This document shows positions 1 to 10,984 of a stretch of 64,000 bases of DNA, in pieces. The stretch spans positions 50,972,803-51,036,802 of the forward strand of contig OY997588.1 in NCBI GenBank assembly GCA_963921825.1, read 5' to 3'. The stretch is from Erodium maritimum (taxonomy: Eukaryota > Streptophyta > Magnoliopsida > Geraniales > Geraniaceae). The position numbers were made by a program, and so were the translations under genes. Below the pieces are notes generated by a model, which saw nothing but the letters and a program-made list of their open reading frames with translations, had not been told where the DNA came from and did not search any database. Numbering within the stretch: position 1 is the first letter of the stretch; the number at the start of each line of letters is the position of its first letter.

Positions 1-299
1 TGTTGTCGGAGACTGAGGTTTTTGCCAGTTTGAAGCCACATGTATACAGTCTACTGCGGATGGCAGGGGACCTATTGCCTAACGCTTCGTTTGAGCAATG
101 GATGGTGGCCCTGTGGTCTTGTATCAGGGGAAAGGGCAGGCGCAGGAGAGTTGCTGTAGGGGGGTAATTTGTCCTTTGTTTCAGACTTTTTTTGCTTGTT
201 TCCTATTTCCTGTTTTTTGGTTGTAGCCTTTTTAAAGGCCTTCGTAGCAGGTTTCCTATTGGTTTCTTGTCTTAATAAAATAATTTCCTATAAAAAAAA
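1..299 (+). mobile_element. 3' end of a LINE-like retroelement
   Basis: An open frame entering from the window edge ends at TAA 165-167 with a basic tail (GKGRRRRVAVGG). A T-rich 3' untranslated stretch follows, with AATAAA at 274-279 and an A-run at 292-299. A short coding end, a T-rich UTR, a poly(A) signal and an A-tail are what the 3' end of a plant LINE looks like. Too little coding sequence is present to name a domain. The alternative is the 3' end of another polyadenylated transcript. Confidence 0.45.
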
Positions 300-1120
300 C
301 ATGAAGCCCATAAAGATGATTTTGAAAAACAATTGGGAGTCTCAGCCCAAGGCCCGTTTGGTCTTTGTTTAGGCTCAAGTAAAGGTGAAACCTTGTTAGT
401 GTACTTCGGTTTGTTTCAGACGGGTTTTGTGAGACAGGCCAGTTCGAAAAGGCCTAGATGTTGGCCCGAGAGGATCCTAGTTTGATTGATGTTTTTAACC
501 GAATTGGGACTGATTTGGTCCTAGTATCTGTTATGGGTTCGGGTGCGCAGGATAATCATCCTCGGGATGCAGATGTGAATCTGGAAGTCGGGTTTCAAGG
601 TAGTCCGTGGAAGGAAGCCTTAACAAAATTACCGATCTCTAGGGTTGAGCCAAAGAGACGTGGACGCCCAAAGAAGGGTCCGTCGAAGGTGATCGCTCAA
701 CCAATTGTTGTTTATCAGATAAGAGCCATGACGTTTGCTGATAAAGGGGATAAAACGGGACGTTTCACAGTAAACGTTGCCAAAAAAGATAGCTTGGGTA
801 ATTGGAGTTACAACTCGAAAGTTGGTAAAAAGTTATTGATTTTTGTTCTTTGGCGCTCTTCGAGGGTAGGAAGGACGAGGATTACATGGAACCGACTTTA
901 GAGAAAGCTTTAGCTCATGTTTCGAACCCGCTTACTTGTTTGAACCCGGATAGGAAGTAGGCTTAGGTGTTATGTTTACATCTTGTTTTGCTCCTGCTCT
1001 GTTTCTTGCTCTTTATAGTTGTACTGGTCTGAGGAAAAGATCTATTTGGATCTTTTCTTGCTTTGTTCTATAATCTTATAGAACAATTGCTTAATAAACT
1101 TTTCGCTTATAAAAAACAAA
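300..1120 (+). mobile_element. Second LINE-like fragment with AT-hook ORF and A-rich tail
   Basis: The frame at 458-901 encodes about 147 residues with a basic RRGRPKKGPSK segment near residues 66-76. This is an AT-hook-like GRP core of the kind found near the C-terminus of some plant LINE ORF1 proteins. No catalytic domain is visible. After a related frame ending near 959, a T-rich segment contains AATAAA near 1092 and ends in an A-rich stretch (1110-1131). The block sits directly behind another LINE-like tail, so the two may be nested or tandem insertions. The LINE assignment is an inference from tail structure and the basic motif. Confidence 0.35.
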
Positions 1121-1797
1121 GTAAAAAAGAATAGAGACCGGTGTTAACCGAGAATTCTTTCGCTCCAACCTACCCTAAAGGATTTGTTGTTACTAAGTAC
1201 CTAGGTTTGATCAAATCTTTCCACCTAGTTATCTTTCACAGGAATTTGAGCTTGGAGGATGTGTCAGAGAGATATAGCTAGAAGGGGTTTGCGAAGTACA
1301 AATAAAAGGATTGGGAAATAGGGTCACACTAATTCGTTTCCCCGATCCGTATTTTGAATAAGAGATGCTAAGAGATGATCCCATTTGGTTTCAATAGTGG
1401 ATGACACTCATCCCCTCTTCTCTCAATTTGTGCACTTTAGCAAGTCGTTTTATTTGGCAAGCTATTCATGGTTTACCTGTTCAAGGATAGTGTGAGAAAT
1501 ATTTTCAAGCATGCATGACTAGGTGGGGACTTTGGTACATCGCATCCTAGATCTCTCTCTGGTGAACAATTTTACATTTCTTACGTCTTGGTTCATTCTT
1601 CCAATATGTTGAATTTTACTAAATCCGTGGAGATAATACTTGAGCAGGAACGAGCCGAAGTACTAGTCACAACAATGGACCACCAACTCATTCATGTTAT
1701 TACTTCTAAGCTACCAGATTCTACCATTTCCTTTGAGAATTGGGGTATTAATAACTCTTTGATCCGACTATCTTTCAGATGATCTACGAATTCCTGG
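1121..1797. other. Unassigned stretch
   Basis: I recognise nothing here. A 64-codon frame at 1588-1782 has no motif I can place and is probably chance or a decayed element. Confidence 0.3.
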
Positions 1798-2601
1798 CTC
1801 AACTATTCACCACTTCGATCAGATCGCAGTGACTTAATATTTTGGCCAAGTTGACTTTGTACTTCATTTTTGAAAATTTTGAACTTTCCCAAAAATTTAG
1901 GTTTATGTTTCATTAGATAGACATAGTCATATCTACTGAAACTATATGTGAATATTATGAAGTACCGAAATCCTCCTCTAGCATTTGTACTTAAAGGACC
2001 ACATACATCCAAATGTATAATTCCGAATAAGGCACTAGCTCTCTCTCCAATTCCAAAAAGGTGTCTATGTCATCTTGCTCATTTAAACAAGATTCACATA
2101 TTTCAAATGATTCACAAAAAGAATCCAAAAGTACATGGAATTGAAGTTTTGATATGCGTTTCTCATTTATATGACTCAAGAGACAGTGTCAAAGGAATGT
2201 AAGGTTTGTCTCATCAAACTTAAACCCTTTTGTATCAATGTTATAGAGGGACTTCTCAATAAAGTCTTCTATGTTCAAAACATAAAGATCTCTAAGTCGA
2301 AAAGTAGCTGCATAATGAACATTATCATGATAAAAACTAAATTTATTATTCTCAATAGTAAATTTAAAACCTTACATGTCCAAATATTCCTATGAAAAGT
2401 AGTTACATGATAACAATTATTTAACTGCAACATAAGCCCACTACGCAAGGCCAACTCATATGTCCCTACAACTAAGGCAATAACTCCATGGTCATCCCCA
2501 ACTCGTAGGTCCACCTCACCTTCATTCAATGTCCTTCTACTTTTGAGACCCTGCACATTAGTACAAATATGAGATTCAGATCCAGTATCCAATGTCCAAG
2601 A
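1798..2601 (-). pseudogene. Old copia (Copia-Z), part 1: protease to integrase remnant
   Basis: Read on the minus strand, this contains in order a copia aspartic protease start (SWTLDTGSESHICTN, intact DTG, near 2600-2560), a decayed pre-integrase region (around 2179-1991), and the beginning of an integrase core (MDVCGPLSTNARGGFRYF, then IKSLRSDRSG, 2012-1803). Frameshifts separate the pieces, and integrase C-terminus, RT, RNase H and the 3' LTR are missing to the left. The upstream half of the same element lies at 9661-11390. The Tekay-1 insertion between them cuts the protease. Confidence 0.8.
2460..2600 (-). repeat. Copia-Z protease segment duplicated on both sides of Tekay-1 (left copy)
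   Basis: About 140 bp here is nearly the same as 9661-9801, with roughly four differences including a one-base indel. Both copies are in the same orientation and flank the Tekay-1 insertion. A gypsy insertion makes only a 5-bp target duplication, so this longer repeat needs another explanation. Confidence 0.8.
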
Positions 2602-2875
2602 TGTCACGCCCCAAATTCAGTAGGACCGAACCCGGAACGCGAACGGTAAAACAATAAAACCATTTTCAAACCTTTTAAATAAATCGCTTAAAATCACCAT
2701 TTAGTTAATCAAAATAATAATTTACAACTCAAAGCACGTCCAAACAAGCGGACCAAAGACATGGCGTACGTCGCTAAACTCAAATGGAAACCCGGACTCC
2801 CGCTCCCAGCTCTTCAAGCTCCGAAAGCTCCCCTAGTCCGTCTCGCGACCAGTACCTGTAGGAAAAGCAGCTAGG

Positions 2876-2893
2876 GGTGAGCGTTCGCTCACC
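2876..2893. promoter_or_regulatory. Conserved 8-bp-stem hairpin in Tekay LTR
   Basis: GGTGAGCG and CGCTCACC form a perfect stem around a 2-base loop. The same hairpin occurs at 6428-6445 and, with a 3-base loop, at 54966-54984. A weaker form is at about 55314-55331. It lies about 275 bp inside the LTR end. Its function is unknown; a role in RNA 3' processing is only a guess. Confidence 0.45.
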
Positions 2894-3430
2894 ACCACGG
2901 ATACCAGACTGACTACGGCATACTAGCAGACAATGCCGGAAACACCAACAACAACCCAAACACCGGGGACTACTATCCCCAACTCAAGTAACCCGACTGA
3001 CACACAAACTATTACTTTACCCAACAACTCAACACTCGGACACGTAATGTAGACCCGACACAGCGGTTACGACCTCCACCAAAGACTCAAAAGATAACCA
3101 CACACCAAACAAGATCACAAAGGATCGCACTCCAGCTGCTCAGTGCCGGTTGCTAACCGGATGGGCTTGAGCCTGCCCCACGCAACTTCCCCGACACTCA
3201 GTCGGGTCAGGCGGTCGACCTGTCTGCGATATACAACGCCATACTTTTCTGATAGCTGGTCGGAAGGGGAGCTGCCCTTCATCGCCAAGAATGCTCAACC
3301 TTACCGATGTCGGGAGGCTAGCCAACACCCACGCAACTTCCCCGACACTTATTTGGGTCAGGCGGTCGACCTGTCCAAACTCAGGCAACCACAATCACAA
3401 CCAAAGTTCAATAACAAGCGACAACACAGG

Positions 3431-3616
3431 TTTAACACTCCACAGGCACTCATGGCCACCCAAGACACCAACAGTAAAACACGGGTTCAACAACCCCACG
3501 GGCACTCATGGCCACCCAAGACACACCAATAGTAAAATACGGGTTTAACAACCACACGGGCACTCGTGGCCACCCAAGACACACCAACAGTAAAATACGG
3601 GTTTAAAAACCCCACG
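3431..3616. repeat. 58-bp tandem array, short version (about 3 units)
   Basis: Three units carry the shared core CACTCATGGCCACCCAAG (the third has G for A). The same array in the other LTR of this element (6976-7870) has about 16 units. Confidence 0.85.
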
Positions 3617-3636
3617 AAGCTTGGACAAACCGCCGA

Positions 3637-4716
3637 TTAATATCTAGCCAGCCCCACGAAGCTGCGGATCTCGAAGACGCTCGTGGGCCGCGCCCACTTC
3701 AAAACCGCGTCGATCTTCGTCGGATCGACCAATATACAGTCACGGGACACAACGTGACCGAGGAATCTCACCTCAGCGAGCCAAAACTCGCATTTCTCCA
3801 GGTTGGCGTATAACTGATGTGTGCGCAACAGGGTCAAAACACCCCTTAGATGTTCCTCATGCGCCGCCTCGTTCTGCGAGCAGATCAAGATATCGTCCAC
3901 AACCACCACCACAAATTGATCTAAGAACGGCCGGAATATAATGTTCATCAGATTCATGAACGTTGCAGGTGCGTTCGTCAGTCCAAAAGGTACCACCAAG
4001 AACTTGTAATGCCCATAGCGTGTCCGGAATGCAGTCTTTGCGACGTCTCCCTCTCGGAATCGTAACTGGTAATATCCGGATCACATATCGATCTTCGAGG
4101 AGCATGTCGCCTCTCTCAACTGGTCGAACAAGTCGTCAATCCTCGGCATCGGGTATCGGTTCTTCACCATAACCCGGTTCAGCTTCCGGTAGTCGATGCA
4201 CATCCGAAGCTATCCACTCTTCTTCTTCACGAAGAGTGATGGCGCTCCACACGGCGATGTGCTCGGCCGGATAAACCCCTTCTCCCGAAGTTCCTCGAGC
4301 TGACGCTCCAGCTCGGTCAACTCGGCTGGCGCAAACCTGTAGGGCGCCATCGATATCGATGTCGTTCCCGGCACCAGGTCATTCCCGAACTCTACCACAC
4401 GAACTAGTGGCAACCCGCTCAACTCCTCAGGGAAGACCTCGGGGAACCCGCACGCCACTCGCGGTAACTCTCGCCTCTGCACGGCCGATACCTCCTCCAC
4501 TACGGACAAAGCTGACAGGAGAACTCCGCTCCCACTGCCCAGAATACACGAAACTTTCGTGTTGCCTGTTGACACCGTCACTCGTCGTCTGTGATAGTCG
4601 ATATTGGCTCGGTATTTCGCCAGCCAATCCATTCCCAAGATTACGTCAAAGGTTGTCATTTCGTAAGTATCCTTCCCACGGATACACGCACAAGCTGAGT
4701 CGCTGTCGATCCTCAC
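3637..4716 (-). pseudogene. Tekay-1 pol remnant: protease C-terminus and reverse transcriptase
   Basis: On the minus strand, 4716-4210 encodes the protease C-terminus (TFDVILGMDWLAKYRANID) and the start of RT (SMAPYRFAPAELTELERQL, GFIRPSTSPCGAPSLFVKKK), ending at a stop where gypsy RT normally continues. RT resumes after another stop with SGYYQL and then 3999-3637, including [17 protein letters not shown], the active-site box [11 protein letters not shown], and RFLGHVVS. The frame stops at FVGLARY, where intact elements read GLAGYYRRF. RNase H, integrase and chromodomain are absent because the sequence passes straight into the LTR array. This copy cannot encode a complete polyprotein. Confidence 0.85.
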
Positions 4717-4719
4717 GGA

Positions 4720-4945
4720 TCCTCGCAGTCTCTCTAAGACCTCGCTCCACTACCTCCGTCGTGCCCACCAACTCCGAACATACCTGAATCCTAGGGGTGA
4801 GGACTCGATCCAGCATCAGGGCTCTTGAGCCCTCTCTCGAACCTCCTGTAACGGTTCACTTCTCTAACTCCGCAGGCACGACAGACCCTAGTCAACACCA
4901 CATCACCCCCAACCGGCGTATCCAGACGCAGGGGTGGACTCAACG
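4720..4945 (-). pseudogene. Tekay-1 scrambled gag and protease pieces
   Basis: Minus-strand reading gives a protease segment (LRLDTPVGGDVVLTRVCRAC) matching the region before TFDVILG in Tekay-2. It runs straight into a gag-like segment (NRYRRFERGLK, then RIQVCSELVGTTEVVERGL and RETARIRED). That segment resembles RCRRFERGLIPSIVDRV and ALERHFRETARARA in Tekay-2 gag. The gag-like piece of about 130 bp therefore interrupts protease. The rest of gag is missing upstream, so this is a rearranged remnant. Confidence 0.55.
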
Positions 4946-4949
4946 GCTC

Positions 4950-5400
4950 TAAACTCGGCCCCAATCTAACCAGGGAAAACCACTACCTCAAAACCTGATA
5001 CTAAAACGTCACACTGCTCAAGCCATTAATACCTCAAATACTCTCTCACGTAAGGGAAACCTCGAAACGGGGATTATGTTCTCAATTCAGCGAATCACTA
5101 CTGCTCACAACCTCAATACCCCAATTACCCGATCACGTAGGGAAACCTCAACGGGGATCCTATTCTCAATTCTGCAAGCCACTATTGCTCACAACCTCGA
5201 TACCCTAGTTACTCGATCATGTAGGGAACCTCAAATAACCCACTCACGTGAAGGAAACCTCAAACCACCCGTTCACACGAGGGAAACCTCGAATAACCCA
5301 CTCACGTGAAGGAAACCTCGAACCACCCGTTCACGCGAGGGAAACCTCGAACACCTGTTCACATAGGGGAAACCTAGTTCGTATGGCGCCGCAGCGCATC
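4950..5400. repeat. Imperfect repeats with GGGAAACCTCGAA motif
   Basis: The motif GGGAAACCTCGAA or close variants recurs roughly every 30 bp. The block at 4960-5070 resembles 55395-55488 in the Tekay-3 LTR (ACTACCTCAAAACCTGA, then AATACCTCAAATA). LTR-type sequence therefore lies inside the Tekay-1 body, another sign of rearrangement. Confidence 0.6.
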
Positions 5401-6190
5401 AACCTTAAACCCTCTCCGTGGTGAGACTCTCACACCGAAGCGCTGTATCACTACCGTAGGTTATTGATGAGTCTCGAACCCAAGACCTCACCCTTTAACA
5501 CCGAAATTACGACCTCTACCACCAACACAACCGTGAGCACCGCCACGCAAAACCATCACTCAAACTGCACAATCAAGACGGTGGAACAAGACAGGAATCA
5601 CGGACCCCAAAAATAGCCTTAAGCGACACACACGCTCGACCACCAATTTAACAAACACACGCACAACGACTCAAAGACAAATTCAAGCCACCCAACCTCA
5701 ATCGCAAGCCGACAAGGCCAACCAAAATCAAAACACGCCCACCGGGCCAACAAATTTAAAAACACGCCCACCGGGCCAACCAATTTAAAAACACGCCCAC
5801 CAACCAATTTTAAAACACTCCCACCAACCAATTTTAAAACTTTCTCCTTTACATTATAAAACCTCATTTCTTGACGTCACGTAGTTACAACCCGGTCCAG
5901 GCGTCCCCGAACTACATTGTACCCACTTGATGTCAACACCGTCATGTTCGACTACAGGAGCGCTCCTGAGTCGAGTCGCGACAGCTCAAAATAGTTCACG
6001 CAACAACACACAATCAGTATGCCAGTAATAATAATACTGCACATACACACATCACAAACAGGACCCATGTCGCTACGGGTCTACACACGGTTTCCGACTT
6101 GCGCAACCAACGCACGACGGGACTTTACTGACTCGAATATCCCCACTAATTGACGTACAGTCCGAGGTGTTAAACCTCGAGCTCTGATAC
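5401..6190 (-). mobile_element. Tekay-1 leader and truncated primer-binding site
   Basis: The stretch around 5870-5990 is homologous to the Tekay-2 leader at 17780-17900 (shared CAGGCGTCCCCGAA, CACTTGA, CGTTCGACTA), so this is the region between gag and the 5' LTR. Short AT-rich repeats (CCAACCAATTT with CACGCCCAC) occupy 5746-5840. The primer site appears as GCTCTGATAC at 6181-6190. It lacks its last two bases and is joined directly to position 38 of the LTR. Confidence 0.65.
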
Positions 6191-6975
6191 GCGAACGGTA
6201 AAACAATAAAACCATTTTCAAACCTTTTAAATAAATCGCTTAAAATCACCATTTAGTTAATCAAAATAATAATTTACAACTCAAAGCACGTCCAAACAAG
6301 CGGACCAAAGACATGGCGTACGCCGCTAAACTCAAAAGGAAACCCGGACTCCCGCTCCCAGCTCCGAGAGCTCCGAGAGCTCCCCTAGTCCGTCTCGCGA
6401 CCAGTACCTGTAGGAAAAGCAGCTAGGGGTGAGCGTTCGCTCACCACCACGGATACCAGACTAACTACGGCATACTAGCAGACAATGCCGGAAACACCAA
6501 CAACAACCCAAACACCAGGGACTACTATCCCCAACTCAAGTAACCCGACTGACACACAAACTGTTACTTTACCCAACAACTCAACATTCAGACACGTAAT
6601 GTAGACCCGACACAGCGGTTACGACCTCCACCAAAGACTCAAAAGATAACCACACAACACCCAAGATCACAAAGGATCGCACTCCAGCTGCTCAGTGCCG
6701 GTTGCTAACCGGCTGGGCTTGAGCCTGCCCCACGCAACTTCCCCGACACTCAGTCGGGTCAGGCGGTCGACCTGTCTGCGATATACAACGCCATACTTTT
6801 CCGATAGCTAGTCGGAAGGGGAGCTGCCCTTCATCGCCAAGAATGCTCAACCTTACCGATGTCGGGAGGCTAGCCAACACCCACGCAACTTCCCCGACAC
6901 TTATTCGGGTCAGGCGGTCGACCTGTCCAAACTCAGGCAACCACAATCACAACCAAAGTTCAATAACAAGCGACA

Positions 6976-7870
6976 ACACATGTTTAACACTCCCCAGGCA
7001 CTCATGGCCACCCAAGACACCAACAGTATAACACGGGTTCAACAACCCCACGGGCACTCATGGCCACCCAAGACACACCAACGGTAAAATACGGGTTTAA
7101 CAACCACACAGGCACTCATGGCCACCCAGGACACACCAACAGTAAAATACGGGTGTAACAACCCCACGGGCACTCATGGTCACCCAAGACACATCAACAA
7201 TAAAATACAGGTTTAACAACCCCACGTGCACTCATGGCCACCCAAGACACCAACAATAAAACATGGGTTCAACAACCCCACGGGCACTCATGGCCACCCA
7301 AGACACACCAACAGTAAAATACGGGTTTAAAAACCCCACGGGCACTCATGGCCACCCAAGACACCAACAGTAAAACACGGGCCCAACATCCCCACGGGCA
7401 CTCATGGCCACCCAAGACACACCAACAGTAAAATACGGGTTCAACAACCCCACGGGCACTCATGGCCACCCAAGACATCAACAGTAAAACACGGGTTCAA
7501 CAACCCCACGGGCACTCATGGCCACCCAAGACACACCAACAGTAAAATACGGGTTTAACGACCCCACGGGCACTCATGGCCACCCAAGACACACCAACAG
7601 TAAAATACGGGTTTAACAACCCCACGGGCACTCATGGCCACCCAAGACACACCAACAGTAAAATACGGGTTTAAAAACCCCACGGGCACTCATGGCCACC
7701 CAAGACACCAACAGTAAAACACGGGCTCAACATCCCCACGGGCACTCATGGCCACCCAAGACACACCAACAGTAAAATACGGGTTCAACAACCCCACGGG
7801 CACTCATGGCCACCCAAGACACCAACAATAAAATACGGGTTCAACACCCCACGGGCACTCATGGCCACCC
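6976..7870. repeat. 58-bp tandem array, long version (about 16 units)
   Basis: I count 16 occurrences of the CACTCATGGCCACCCAAG core. Most units are 58 bp; shorter 54-bp units lack one ACAC step. Variants are interspersed, for example TTTAACAACC, TTCAACAACC and CCCAACATCC. This points to repeated local duplication of blocks of units. Frames that run through the array are products of its periodicity and not genes. Confidence 0.9.
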
Positions 7871-7949
7871 ACAAACAATACAATCAACCTCCTGGCATAA
7901 CCAAATGCCTCCAGTATTTCTAATATCAATACGTTAACTGCTCCTACGA

Positions 7950-8095
7950 CACTACTAAATGTCACATGCATTTCTATTGTTCGATACGTTCCCGTATCAT
8001 ACGACACCACCCGGTGTCGCCTGCCTTTCTATTGTTCGATAAACTTACTTATCCCACGACACCCAAGTGTCACATGCATTTCTACTGTTAACTTT
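7950..8095. repeat. Short diverged repeats after the 58-bp array
   Basis: Three related copies carry ACGACAC, TGTCACATGCATTTCTA and TGTTCGATA. They are spaced about 50-60 bp apart and are more diverged than the neighbouring array. Confidence 0.5.
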
Positions 8096-9660
8096 CCCTA
8101 GTCAGGGCCGAGATCCGGCTACTTTTCCCTACCTCGTACGCTTTCCCAAAAGTTCCCAACCACGCTCCGGCGTGCTCACGATCACTCGCCTAGCTTTCCC
8201 TTTCCTCTGTCGGTGGCACGATCTAATAAGAACCCAATTTAAAACACTTTTAAGTTCGCAGGCATAAACTGAATTTTAATACACCTGACGCCCAATTGTA
8301 ACCCCGACAATGTCGATCACTCCCAAATTTCCCAATTACTCGACATTTTCGATAATGGGCCCGGAAAGGCCCGTTTCGCCCGACCCGGCGAATCTGCCCG
8401 GGATTGGAAAACGTACTTCCGGGGCTCCGAAAATTCCCGTTTTTGTTTCAACGATCTTAGATTAATTCAAGGGTTCCAACGCAATCGACGGAATCAATTT
8501 CCGACTTCCGAGCAATTTAATTCGCGTTTAAAGTTTCTAAACCCGTCATTTACAACTTTTACAATTTAATTCCAAAATTGGTTCCGGGTGTGGATTAACG
8601 ACTTGGGGAACGTCCTCAACCACCCGAACACGAAAACCCGAGACCCGAGCATGTGGGCCCCACTCGGCCATCAAGGGCCGTGGGTGGCTTGGGCCGGTTT
8701 TGGGCCGGTTCACCATGGTGGTGGCCGGTCCTAGCTCCGGCCAGCCACCACCCGGTCCGCCCAGCCACCACCCACGGTGGCCGGAGCTCCCCCGAGCCTC
8801 CGGTCACCGGAAAACGCTCATTCTTCGCTCCAAAACGCCTCCAACGAACCCCACACCTCAACTCATCCATAGTCTACTCGTTTTAACCCAAACCCTAAAC
8901 TTTAAACGTACCAAAACGAAATTCGTATAGATGCTCCCCGTAGGGAATGATGACGGGAGCTCGAATCTTCAACCGTTGAGACGATCCGCCGGTTGGATCC
9001 TCGGGAAATCACCAAAACGTCACACTTTCTATTCACTTTTTCACTTTTCTCCTTCTCTTTCTTCTCTCGACTTTCTCTCTCTACTTCTTCTCTTTTTTGA
9101 ACTATGGCCGGACACTCCAAGTCCAACCCCTTTTGTTTTGTTCAAAATATAACAACTACCTCTTAAATTACTAAACTACCATTCAAGTCTTCCTTTGTTT
9201 TGTTCAAAATTTACCCAACACCACCACTTGGATGACATGTGGCTTGTGGATCCCAACCTTTAAACAAATATCTTGGTACATATTTTCTGTCAGATTCGCG
9301 AAATTCGGCCGTCTCGGGCCCCGAACGGGCCCATTTTCCAGGAAATTATGAAACTTCACGGGCTACAAGGAAACGGCTCAACTAAGACCGTTGTAACGAC
9401 GGCTAAGCTTTTTGGATCTAAAACGGACCTCGAACGGACCAAAACGTCGCTTGGTTGACTTTTGCAGCAAAAAGTCAACCTTTCTCAAATTAGTTAGAAA
9501 GTTGCCCTGAGTCCCCCAGAACTCACTTTGGTCGATATCGGGGTCAACTTAAGTCTGGTATGACCCTATGGGTTAGATTTACGGTCATTTAAGTGTCTGT
9601 CCCCAAATTTTAAATTTTCCTATTTTTCGCCGATTTGACTGTCGTTGACCGGGAGTGGTT

Positions 9661-9801
9661 ATGTCCCTACAACTAAGGCAATAACTCCATGGTCATCCCC
9701 AACTCATAGGTCCACCTCACCTTCCTTCAATGTCCTTCTACTTTTGAGACCCTGCACATTAGTACAAACATGAGATTCAGTCCAGTATCCAATGTCCAAG
9801 A
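9661..9801 (-). repeat. Copia-Z protease segment duplicated on both sides of Tekay-1 (right copy)
   Basis: This is the partner of 2460-2600. Here the sequence continues into the gag side of Copia-Z, whereas the left copy runs into the Tekay-1 LTR at the matching position (after TGTCCAAG). Confidence 0.8.
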
Positions 9802-10984
9802 ACCAAAAGTAAATGCATTGATTTCTATAACATGAATACCTAAAGAGCTTGGTGCACTACCCTTTTCTTCTTCAGATCATATGTATATTTCTTTCAGTTC
9901 CCTTTCTAGTGACCAACCTCGTTGCAATAATGACAAATTAAACCTTTTGGGGTTGGAAATGGAGTGTACTTGGGCCTTGGCTTTGACATGGGCCTTAAAC
10001 ACATAGGAGCCACATGACCCTTTGCTTTTCCTACCCCCTTCATTTTGCACTCAATTCTTTTCTTAACCATCAGAACATCCTTGGTATAACCTTGAATGTT
10101 ATTCTCAGGAGTTTGAAGCATCCCATGCAACTCTGAGATGGTCTTTACCATATTGTGCATATAGAAGTTCATAACGAAACCATGAAATTCATCAGGAAGT
10201 GACTAGAAAAGAATATATGTAGCCAACTCGGGTTCAATTTTGAAATCGAGTCTTTCAAGATCCTCTAGATAACCCTTTATCTTGAGTACCTGAGGGCCAA
10301 CACTCTTCCCAATGTGCATCTTGCATGACATGAGGTTCTTGACAGTATTGAACCTTTCAATCCTGGCCTTCTCTTGGAACATTTCCTTGAGTTACACCAT
10401 CATGTCATACGCACTCTCCTCCATCAATTGCTTCTGGAGATAAGTCTCCATGCAACCAAGCATTATACAAGCGACATATATCAAGTCGTTATGAATCATG
10501 GTCCAACCATCTCTAACTGCTTTCGAAGCATTTGAAGCTGGTTCTTCAGGAACTGGCTCATCCAGAATATACTCTCTTCTTTCATGCCTAAGAACAATTC
10601 TCAGGTTTCTGGCCCAATCTAGAAAATTTGTCTCATTCAGCTTATCCTTATCAAGGATAGATCGTATCGATAAACTATGTGAATTGTTTGAAGACATGAT
10701 CTACAACAAAATTAAATATGCAAAGTAATTAATAAAAATATAAGTAATTAAAACACAACCCTTAATTGTATCTTAAAGATATATTATAAGCCAAGATCCA
10801 TATTTCATTCCACTTAAAGTAAGCTTTGGCTTATCGCTCTAAGTGGAACTAATTAGGTAGGTAATGCATCACTATTCAACTCTTTGATAGAATAAACACA
10901 TCATATGTGTTTGCACAAATTTTATTTGATGCCCTAGGTCCAAAACCATTTTAATAACCTAGTTAAGTTCAACCATATCCGGAT

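Larger units (their letters stand above)
2602..3620 (-). mobile_element. Tekay-1 left (3') LTR, truncated
   Basis: The LTR begins on the plus strand with TGTCACGCCCC, the complement of the GGGGCGTGACA terminus common in plant Tekay/Del elements. From 2639 it matches the right LTR from 6191, with a few percent visible divergence. It ends inside a 58-bp tandem array near 3616, where it is fused directly to RT coding sequence. About 2.4 kb of LTR and the 3' half of pol have therefore been lost. Confidence 0.8.
6191..9658 (-). mobile_element. Tekay-1 right (5') LTR
   Basis: This segment of about 3.47 kb matches the left LTR from 2639 onward. It continues into sequence homologous to the outer part of the Tekay-2 LTR (GTAACGACGGCTAAGCTTTT near 9390, and GTTGACTTTTGC). 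The outer terminus should read ...ACA on the plus strand but stops at GACCGGGAGTGGTT and enters Copia-Z. A short piece of the end therefore appears lost. The first 37 bp on the primer-site side are also missing. The LTR is GC-rich around 8640-8830 and pyrimidine-rich at 9020-9100. Confidence 0.75.

Noticed and set aside
458..901. AT-hook frame as a host DNA-binding gene
   Set aside because: Only one basic GRP motif is present. It is followed by a LINE-like tail and flanked by other repeats, so a host gene is less likely than an ORF1 fragment.
7269..7481. Minus-strand frame encoding a repetitive Cys/Trp-rich peptide
   Set aside because: It is a translation of the 58-bp array, open only because of the repeat period.
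6976..7870. Regular repeat units resembling a CRISPR array
   Set aside because: The units are contiguous and lack unique spacers, and they lie inside a plant LTR. This is a tandem repeat.
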